Of a stretch of 38,311 nt of DNA, positions 31,959-38,311 are shown one piece after another. The notes under the pieces are model-generated. The model did no database searches and was not told the DNA's origin. It saw only the letters and a list, made by a program, of their open reading frames with translations. Numbering within the stretch: position 1 is the stretch's first letter; each line of letters opens with the position of its first letter. The translations under genes were made by a program, and so were the position numbers. The DNA lies in the NCBI GenBank assembly GCA_016713435.1, contig JADJPD010000024.1, positions 1 through 38,311 of the forward strand. Direction: 5' to 3'. Source of the stretch: Gemmatimonadota bacterium (lineage in GTDB: Bacteria; Gemmatimonadota; Gemmatimonadetes; Gemmatimonadales; GWC2-71-9).

Positions 31959-32907
31959 ATGCTCAAGCTCACCTTTCTCGGCACCGGCGCTGCCTGCCCC
32001 ACCCTCGACCGGAACGTCTCGGGCCTGGCGCTCACCCGCGAGGGGGAGACGCTGCTCTTCGACTGCGGCGAGGGCACCCAGCGGCAGATGATGAAGTACG
32101 GCGTGAGCTTCACCTTCAAGGCCGTCTTCTTCACCCACTACCACTCCGACCACCTCCTCGGCCTCATCGGCCTCACCCGGACGCTCGGCCTCCTCAACAT
32201 CTTCGGCGGCGCCGAGCGGCAGGAGCCGCTGGTGCTCCACGGGCCGAGGGGCGCGAAGCGCATCCTCGAGCACGCCCTCACCGTCGGCATCGAGAAGCCC
32301 AAGTTCCCGATCGAGATCGTCGAGCTCAAGCCGGGCGACGTGCTCCACCGCGGCGAGTACGACATCCTCACCTGCGAAACCGAGCACCGCGCCGACACCG
32401 TCGGCTACGCCCTGGTGGAGCACACCCGCCTCGGCCGCTTCAACCCCGACAAGGCGCGCGAGGTCGGCATCCCCGAGGGCCCGCTCTGGGGCAAGATCCA
32501 CAAGGGCGAGCCGGTCACCCTCGACGACGGCCGCACCATCACCCCGGCCGAGCTCGTCGGCGCGCCGCGCCCCGGCCGCACCGTGGTGATCAGCGGCGAC
32601 ACCCGCCCCCACCCCGCGCTCGAGCGCCTCGCCACCGGCGCCGACCTCCTGGTCCACGAGGCCACCTTCGCCCACGAGGACCTGGCCCGCGCGCGCGAGA
32701 CCGGCCACACCACCGCCCGCGAGGCCGCCGAGCTCGCCACCCGCGCGGGCGTCAAGCGCCTCGTCCTCACCCACATCTCCCCCCGCTACACCCGCGAGGC
32801 CCCCCGAACTCCTCGCCGAGGCCCGGGCGCTCTTCGCCGACACCGTGATCGCACGGGATGGGATGGAGCTCGAGGTGCCCTACGCCGATGCGTCGCCGGC
32901 CGCGTAG
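31959..32907 (+). CDS. rnz: ribonuclease Z, one frameshift near the 3' end
   Basis: RNase Z is a metallo-beta-lactamase-fold endonuclease that trims tRNA 3' ends. From ATG 31959: FLGTGAACPT at the start, the zinc motif THYHSDHLLGLIG (HxHxDH), a further His in TCETEHRAD, Asp in ISGDTRP and a late His in LTHISPRY. The flexible-arm region typical of RNase Z (about residues 140-180) is present. After YTREAP the frame shifts: a run of six Cs (32800-32805) contains one C too many. Removing it gives ELLAEARALFADTVIARDGMELEVPY and TAG at 32905-32907, for a normal length near 315 residues. Uncorrected, the frame would run into the repeat and end at 33128. Confidence 0.9.
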
Positions 32908-32930
32908 GTGGGGCCCGCAGGGGTGTCACT

Positions 32931-33129
32931 GAACGCAGAGGCGCGGAGGGCGCAGAGGACGCAGAGTCGGCCTGCGAAGGCGGGTTGCCATTCCCGGGCT
33001 CGCTTGCTCTTTGGTGGGGGGTCCTCCCGGTGGGGATCATCCTCACCCAACACGCGCCCACCACAGCACAAGGCCCACCTTGGCACCCTCCATGCCTGGA
33101 TCTCGGGCCCTCCGCGCCTCTGCTTTGAG
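32931..33129. repeat. dispersed intergenic repeat, copy 2, with inverted purine-rich ends
   Basis: The left end (32931-32966) has GAACGCAGAGGCGCGGAGGG followed by more GCAGAGG units. The right end (33106-33129) carries the inverse, GGGCCCTCCGCGCCTCTGCT. Inside, GGTTGCCATTCCCGGGCTCG and following GGTGGGG-type sequence correspond to reverse-oriented copy 1 (27952-28163). The right end overlaps the 3' part of the class II photolyase frame (33043-34625), which reads LKAEARRAR through the repeat. Confidence 0.65.
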
Positions 33130-34625
33130 GCCCACCGCCAGCCGCCCGGGCCATGCGCCCCAGCGACGCTTGAGCGTCAGGACTGACCGCCTGATGTACC
33201 CCGGCACGTCGAACTTGTCCGCCGCCGCCTTGAGCGACTGGTACCGCACCGTCCCATAGATGGGCCGCCGGTAGAACGGCCGGTCGAACTTCCCGAACGT
33301 CCACATGATCCCCCCGTAGCTGTTGGGGTCGCGCCCGTCGAGGCTGTACTTGTTGTTGAGGTGCTCCAGGACCGCCAGGCACTCCGCCGCGTCCCGCGTC
33401 CACATGAGCACCGCCTTCCCCCACAGCATCCGCACGTAGTTGTGCATCCACCCGTCCCGCACGTAGGAGCGCTGCATGGCGTTCCAGAGCGGGTCGGCCG
33501 TCTCGGCGCGCTCCAGCTGGTCCAGCGTGTACAGCGCGGGCCGCGGGTCCGCCTCGTGGTTGGCCAGCTGCTCCCGGGCCCACGCCGGGATCCCCGCCAC
33601 CGTGCGGTGCTTCGGGTTCCAGTGGCAGAAGTTGTGGGCCAGCTCCCGCCACGTCACCGCCTCGTCCTCGAACTTGGCGTAGGCGTCCGCGGGCCCGGCG
33701 GCGCGCGCGGTGAGCAGCACCTCGTGGATGGAAACGTTGCCGAAATGGAGCCACGGCGAGAGCCGGCTCACCGCCTCGAGGTTGTTGGGGTCGTTCCGGT
33801 CATCGGCGTAGCGCGCCAGGCCCCGGGCCACGAACTCGTGCAGCCGCGCGCGGCCCGCCGTCGTGCCGCCCCGGAACATCGGTGACGGCCCCACGGCCTG
33901 GTCCACGTCGCACCCGGCCACCAGTGAGGCAATCGTGGCCGGTGTCACCACCGGCGCGTCGTCCGCGAACCCCAGGTCCACCCGCCGGCGCACCCGCGGC
34001 AGCGGGTTGGCCACCGGCCACAGGTGATGCGCCAGCGGCTCGAGCATCGCCGTGGGAAGCCGCGTGCCGTGCTGTGCTCCTTGGCATGCGCGGCCATCGG
34101 CACCACGGTGGCCGAGTCCACGGCGATCACCGGCGTGGCGGTGCGCTTGCGGAGGCCGCGCAGCTGCCGGGGGTGGATGAACGTCGGCGTGTAATCCGTC
34201 ACCACCAGCGCCGCCCGGTCTGCCAGGCGGACCAGCGGGGACCAGGCGGCGTCGCCTTCACGCCCGGTGGCACCGTCCCCTCGACTGCCGGCCGGCCATT
34301 CGGTCCACGCCCCGCGCGAGCGATCGAGCCAGAAGGCGTACTGGATTCCCTTGGCCGCGAAGTCGCGCTTCAGGTCCACCACCGACTCGAGCACCCAGGT
34401 GTGGAAGCGTGCGTTGGCCCAGGGGTAGTCGTGCCGCAGGCCATGGTACACCAGCACCGGCACGCCGAGCGCATCAGCCTGCTCGATGGCGAAGTTGAGC
34501 GCAAAGTTGTCGTGCGCCCGGAAGGTGGCCTGCAGCCAGTACAGCACGAACTCGCCCCCGGAGCGCGGGCGCGCGTCCGGCGGCAGGTACAGGCGGTCGG
34601 GGGTACCGGTGGCGTCAGGTCTCAT
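33043..34625 (-). CDS. class II CPD photolyase, one frameshift, C-terminus runs into a repeat
   Basis: An FAD photolyase that repairs cyclobutane pyrimidine dimers with light. From ATG 34625: FVLYWLQATFRAHDNFALNFAI and PVLVYHGLRHDYPWANARF form the antenna-type N-terminal domain. The FAD-binding helical domain has SRLSPWLHFGNVSIHEVL, the class II signature WNAMQRSYVRDGWMHNYVRM and LDGRDPNSYGGIMWTFGKFD. The two halves are in different frames, joined near 34050-34075 (after HAKEHSTAR, before MLEPLAHHLW); one base is probably missing or extra. After VPGYIRRSV the last about 45 codons are unlike the family and pass through repeat copy 2, so the original stop may have been replaced. It is followed upstream (101 bases) by another photolyase-type gene on the same strand. 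Confidence 0.85.
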
Positions 34626-34726
34626 CGTGTCGCCCTTCGGGGCGGGGAACCGCCCAGCGTCGTCTCGGGATGCCAGCGCCGGGTGGCGGTCGTCGCCCAG
34701 GCTCCCGGCTGGCTCCAGTCTGGTCC

Positions 34727-36320
34727 TTACCTCTGGTCGTGGCGGAACTCCCACCCGGTCTCATCCGCCGCCAGCGATGCCACGAACCGTTCCCGCTCCT
34801 CCCGCATCGCCGCCAGCTCCCCCGCGCTGATCTTCCCGAGCCCCTTGAGCACCAGTGCCATCCGCTGCCCCACGTCGAGCTTCCGCTGCCGGATGTCGTC
34901 GAGGAAGCTCCAGTACAGGTAGTTGAACGGGCAGGCGTCGGGCCCGGTGCGCTGCTTCGGGTCGTACCGGCACCCGCCGCAGTAGTCGCTCATCCGGTTG
35001 AGGTAGGCCGCGCTCGACACGTACGGCTTGCTGGCCAGCAGCCCGCCATCCCCGAAGGTGGCCATCCCCACCACGTTCGGCAGCTCCACCCACTCCATGG
35101 CGTCGGCAAAGCCGGCCCAGAACCACTCGCTGAGCCGGAGCGGGTGCACGCCGGCGAGCGTGGCGAAGTTGCTCAGCACCATCAGGCGGTGGATGTGGTG
35201 CGCGTACGCAGTGTCACGCACCATCGCCACCGAGTCCCGCAGGCACGCCAGGTCGGTCCGCTCGGGTTCCCAGAACAGCTGGGGCAGGGGCGGGTGAAGC
35301 CGAAGTAGTTGTGCTCGCGGTAGCCGGGCATCGTGAGCCAGTAGATGCCGTTCATGTACTCCCGCCACCCGATCACCTGCCGCACGAACCCTCGCACGAC
35401 GCCAGCGACACGCCCCCTGCGCGTACCGCGCGATGGCGCGTTCCACGATCTCCCGCGGTGCAGCAGCCCCACGTTCATCGCCGCCGAGAGCCGCGAGTGG
35501 TAGAGGTACACCTCGCCTGGAGCATCGCGTCCTCGTACGGCCCGAAGTCGGCGAAGCGGCACTCCAGGAACTCGTCCAGCGCCGCCAGCGCCTGCGCCCG
35601 CGTCACCGGCAGGTCGAAGCCGTCCACCGACCCCCAGTGCGCCGCGAACGGCATCCCGCCCGCGGGCGCCGTCCGCGCGCCCGACACCATCCGCATCACC
35701 CGCTGCGTGATAGCGTCCGGCGCGAATCGCCGGGGCGCCGCCGGCGACGCCGCGCTTCCGGAGCGCCCTGGCTCCCTCACGGTTCTCCCGGTCCAGGTTC
35801 CACTGCCCGCCGAGCGGCTCCCGTTCCCGTCCACCAGGAAGCCGAGCCGCCGCCGCTGCCAGCGGTAGAAATCCTCCATCCGGAGGAGCTTTCGGCCCTC
35901 GGCCCACCCGGCGAACGCCTCCCGGCTGGTCAGGAACCGCCGGTCCGCCACCAGCCGCACCCGCCCCGCCAGCTCCACGGTCAGCACCCCGAGCGACTGC
36001 GCGATCCCCCACTCCGCCGGTGCCTGCACGATCACCTCTCCCGGCCCCCACTCCGCGAGGTGCGCCCGGATCCCCTCCGCATAACTCGGCGCCACCCGGT
36101 GGTCCACCTCGTACCCCTGGGCCCGCAGCTCCTCGGCGAAGTGCCGCAGCGCCGACAGCACCAGCACCAGCTTCCACCGGTGGTACGGCAGCGCCGACCC
36201 CTTCCCGGTGCTCTCCACCAGCAACACCCGCCCCGCCGCCGGCGACGGCGGCAGCACCGCCGTCGCCACCGACAGCTCCCAGGGGCCGACGAACCACGTG
36301 GGCTTCGCGCCGGAATTCAC
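34727..36320 (-). CDS. FeS-type cryptochrome/photolyase (PhrB-like), broken by many frameshifts
   Basis: A member of the bacterial (6-4) photolyase/FeS-BCP group. From GTG 36320: YHRWKLVLVLSALRHFAEEL, APAEWG, WAEGRKLLRMEDFYRWQRRR, then QWNLDRENR. Further on are AITQRVMRMV, VTRAQALAALDEFL, RFADFGPYEDAM, GEVYLYHSRLSAAMNVGLL, GWREYMNGIYWLTMPGY, YAHHIHRLMVLSNFATLAGV, and the cluster-binding end YCGGCRYDPKQRTGPDACPF followed by NYLYW. These pieces are all in the correct order and together span about 510 residues, the family size. They lie in three frames, with breaks near 35825, 35780, 35520, 35455, 35410 and 35285. Six lesions in 550 bases exceed those in neighbouring genes, so this may be a decaying gene rather than only poor sequence. 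The [4Fe-4S] Cys CxxC and the later Cys are preserved. Confidence 0.78.
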
Positions 36321-36333
36321 GACTCAGATCGCA

Positions 36334-36469
36334 ATGGTAGGGGCCGGCTACAGCCGGCCCTCCTCAACCCCACCCGGACCAGCGTGACGGAGAGGATCGC
36401 AGAACTTCCAGACGGCGCGAGGTGATGGTGTTCGGGGGAGGAGGGCCGGCCATGGCCGGCCCCTACCAT
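36334..36469. repeat. REP-like inverted repeat pair
   Basis: The left unit 36334-36365 begins ATGGTAGGGGCCGGC; the right unit 36438-36469 is its reverse complement except for the four or five bases of the central loop. Each unit is itself a hairpin (GGGCCGGC with GCCGGCCC). The pair lies between the start of the FeS photolyase gene and the end of the CarH-like gene, separated by about 72 bases with no gene. Confidence 0.75.
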
Positions 36470-36497
36470 GCGGATCATCGGCCGTCGCAAGCGCGGG

Positions 36498-37462
36498 TTA
36501 CCGCCCCGCGAGCCGCTGCAGCGTCGTCCGCAGCGTGGCGAGATCCCCGGAGATGACCCCCGTGGACGACGGCAGGGACGCCAGGTACGCCGCCGCCCCG
36601 CTCCCGCCAAGGAGCAGCGTGCGCGCGCCCTGCAGTCGCGTCACCAGCCGGTGCAGGTCCGCCGCCAGCAGGGCATCGTCGGTGGGATACACCACCGAGA
36701 GCGCCACTGCCTGCGCATCCACCGTCGCCGCCGCGGCGGCGATGTCGCTCACGGGGAGGTCGATGCCCCAGGTAGGTGACCCGCCAGCCGAGGGCCGCTG
36801 CCGTGGCGGCCACCAGGAGCGCGCCGAGTTCGTGCCGCTGGCCGGCGGGCGTGGCCACGAGGATCCGCGGGCGCGTGGCCGCCCCCACGCTGAGCTCGTG
36901 CACCAGGCCATCCAGCACCCGCCGCACCGTGGCCGTGGCAAAGTGCTCATGCTGCGGCGGGAGGTCGCCGTCGTGCCAGCGCTCGCCGATCTCCACCAGC
37001 AGCGGGTGGATCACCGCATCGATGGCGCCGTGCATCCCGAACGTCGCCACCGCCTGGCGGAGCCCGCCCTCGAGCGCCGGGCCGTCGAGCGCCTCCACCG
37101 CCTCCATCAGGCGCGCCACCGCCAGGTCGCCCTCCTCCGCCATCACCCCGCTCACCAGCCCCACCCCGGCAGGCCGCGTACGCCGCTCGGCCTCCTGGTC
37201 GGCCCGGATCAGGTCCAGCAGCTGGTCGTTGGGCAGCGCCACCAGCTGGCTGATGTTCCGCCCGGCCTGCGTGGCCGTGCCGAGCAGCCGCAGCCGCTCG
37301 ATGTCGGCATCGGAATAGAGCCGCTGGCCCCCGGCCGACCGCTCCGGGGCCACCACCTGATACCGCCGCTCCCAGACCCGGAGCACGTGCGGCGAGAGCC
37401 CCTGTCCGCTCGGCGACCAGCCGGACAGGGTGCTGAGGCAGGGTACGATCGGGCTGTTCCAT
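36498..37462 (-). CDS. carH: CarH/LitR-like MerR-family B12-dependent photoreceptor regulator, two frameshifts
   Basis: About 320 residues from ATG 37462. The MerR winged helix is HPVRLVAERTG, LSPHVLRVWERRYQVV, GQRLYSDADIERLRLL. A helical-bundle domain follows with the adenosylcobalamin-capping motif WHDGDLPPQHEH (W-x9-E-H), diagnostic of CarH light sensors. The cobalamin-binding Rossmann domain has GQRHELGALLVA (lower-ligand His, with Gln where E-x-H-x-x-G has Glu), then YLGIDLP and LLLGGSGAAAYL. Frames change at a four-G run near 37400 (one G extra) and near 36767 (one G extra). CarH binds DNA as a B12-bound tetramer in the dark and releases on illumination. Two photolyase genes follow on the same strand, the expected targets of such control. 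The name is by motif, not by alignment. Confidence 0.85.
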
Positions 37463-37470
37463 GGTTGGAC

Positions 37471-37549
37471 AACGTATGGCTATGTCTAGCTACTGTCAAT
37501 AACCGTAGTTCGTCATTGCCTTGACAGTGACCACTGCATCCAACAGATT
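37471..37549. promoter_or_regulatory. divergent promoter pair with symmetric -35 boxes
   Basis: Minus strand: TTGACA (37499-37494), 17-base spacer, TACGTT (37476-37471), then carH ATG at 37462, eight bases further. Plus strand: TTGACA (37521-37526), 17-base spacer, CAGATT (37544-37549), facing the lipoprotein gene at 37623. The two -35 boxes extend to a perfect 8-bp inverted repeat, ACTGTCAA (37492-37499) and TTGACAGT (37521-37528), 21 bases apart. A regulator such as the adjacent CarH-like protein could bind here. Confidence 0.6.
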
Positions 37550-37622
37550 GTTCGACGCGAATTGGACGGTGCGCGCGCAGTTCAAACATTCACTCGCCAA
37601 CGTCCAACCTTCGGAGCCGGAC

Positions 37623-38311
37623 ATGAAGTCTGCCCTCTCCCGATTCGCGCTGGTCGGCCTCGTGGCCGCCCTGGCCGCCTGCGATAGCGACAGCAACGAC
37701 CCCGCCGCCACCGCCAGCATCCGCGTGGTGCACGGGTCGCCCGATGCCCCCGCGGTCGATGTAGTCCGTGGATGGCCAGTTGGTCCTGACCAACGTGGCC
37801 TATCAGGCCGCCTCGCCGTATCTCGAGGTGAAGGCTGGCACCGGAACGTCCAGGTGCGGCGTGCCGGCGGCGGCGCCACCGTCATCGACGCCGACCTCGT
37901 CAAGCAGGACGGCGATGTCCACACGGTGATCGCCACCAACGTGCTCGCGAGCATCGAGCCGCTGGTGCTCACCGACGACAACAGCGCCCCCGCCGCGGGC
38001 AACTTCAAGCTCCGGCTGGTGCACGGCGCCCCGAACGTCGGCCTCGTGGACATCTACATCACCGCGCCCGGCGCCGCGATCGACGCCCTGACGCCGGACC
38101 TGGCCAACATCCCTTCAAGGGGGGTGAGCAGCTATATCGAAGCCCCCGCGGGCCAGGTGGCACCGCGTGCGGATCACGCTGCCGGCACCAAGACCGTCGC
38201 CATCGACACCGGGCACCCTCGACCTCGCGGCGGGGCAGATCCGCACCGGCATTGCCGTGGAGGCCACGGGTGGCGGGGCGCCGCTCACGGCGCTCCTCCT
38301 GGCGGACAAAG
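37623..38311 (+). CDS. DUF4397 domain lipoprotein (partial, frameshifted)
   Basis: From ATG 37623, with CGGAG eight bases upstream, the N-terminus reads MKSALSRFALVGLVAALAAC: a lipoprotein signal with lipobox LAAC. Next comes IRVVHGSPDAPAVDV, the opening of a DUF4397 domain. A second repeat-like start, FKLRLVHGAPNVGLVDIY, occurs near 38010. The pieces GQLVLTNVAYQAASPYLEVKAG, VQVRRAGGGATVIDADLV and VHTVIATNVLASIEPLVLTDD follow, in different frames joined by one-base shifts near 37757, 37843 and 38112, with further ones after 38150. The gene runs off the right edge. DUF4397 proteins are envelope-attached with immunoglobulin-like repeats; their role is unknown. Confidence 0.75.
   Translation, partial: MKSALSRFALVGLVAALAACDSDSNDPAATASIRVVHGSPDAPAVDVVRGWPVGPDQRGLSGRLAVSRGEGWHRNVQVRRAGGGATVIDADLVKQDGDVHTVIATNVLASIEPLVLTDDNSAPAAGNFKLRLVHGAPNVGLVDIYITAPGAAIDALTPDLANIPSRGVSSYIEAPAGQVAPRADHAAGTKTVAIDTGHPRPRGGADPHRHCRGGHGWRGAAHGAPPGGQ

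Noticed and set aside
27952..33129. CRISPR array suggested by repeated GCAGAGG units
   Set aside because: Units are short, directly abutting and imperfect, with no regular unique spacers and no cas genes nearby.
1..38311. tRNA, rRNA, phage or insertion-sequence genes
   Set aside because: I looked for cloverleaf-like sequence, rRNA core motifs, transposase and integrase signatures and found none that could be supported.

Overview
The window reads as chromosomal DNA of a very G+C-rich (about 70% by eye), double-membrane bacterium. An Mla-type MCE lipid transport operon, a TPR/outer-membrane beta-barrel protein and periplasmic enzymes all point to a diderm envelope. Gene style and content (AttEFGH-like ABC operon with a CrtC/AttH lipocalin domain, DUF4397 lipoprotein, RsbRD-type sensor, CarH-like regulator beside photolyases) suggest a Gemmatimonadota-like environmental lineage. 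That placement is inference; there is no rRNA or marker gene to confirm it. I saw no phage, IS element, CRISPR array, tRNA or rRNA. Coding density is high and many genes overlap by 1-4 bases (ATGA, GTGA, TGATG).

Layout. 1-3.3 kb: partial RsbRD-like sensor (minus strand, runs off the left edge), LD-carboxypeptidase, alpha/beta hydrolase, FmdB zinc ribbon, Nudix CoA pyrophosphatase. 3.4-9.6 kb: a metal operon with a membrane-anchored DtxR-FeoA fusion, FeoB, a P1B metal-exporting ATPase and a second DtxR/MntR regulator. It is preceded by a promoter with a 16-bp palindrome in its spacer and followed by a perfect hairpin. 9.7-10.6 kb: hydroxyacyl-CoA dehydrogenase-like enzyme (minus). 10.7-14.8 kb: AttEFGH-like ABC exporter of two FtsX permeases, a LolD-like ATPase, and a permease N-terminus fused to an AttH/CrtC lipocalin domain. 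14.8-19.6 kb (minus): TPR-glycosidase-like protein, TPR-beta-barrel protein and DinB-like protein. 19.7-25.6 kb: SnoaL-like protein, phosphatase-like protein (minus), CrcB fluoride channel, glutamine-dependent NAD synthetase, hotdog thioesterase, patatin, CBS protein, DUF2203 and a small membrane protein. 25.6-26.0 kb: gene-free, G-rich, flanked by hairpins. 26.0-27.9 kb: small membrane proteins and a second thioesterase. 28.2-31.9 kb: short MutY (minus), MlaE-MlaF-MlaD and an HD hydrolase. 32.0-32.9 kb: RNase Z. 33.0-37.5 kb (minus): class II CPD photolyase, an FeS-type photolyase relative and a CarH-like B12 photoreceptor, together a light-response/DNA-repair block. 37.6 kb to the right edge: partial DUF4397 lipoprotein.

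Two features cross the region. First, single-base frameshifts, many in homopolymers, break genes at 0.4-1 kb, 20-21.2 kb and 31.9-38.3 kb, while about 1.5-20 kb reads cleanly. Most look like assembly or sequencing errors, although the FeS photolyase carries so many that real decay is possible. Second, there are non-coding repeats: two copies of a roughly 200-bp element with inverted purine-rich ends (27.95-28.16 and 32.93-33.13 kb), and a REP-like inverted pair at 36.33-36.47 kb.
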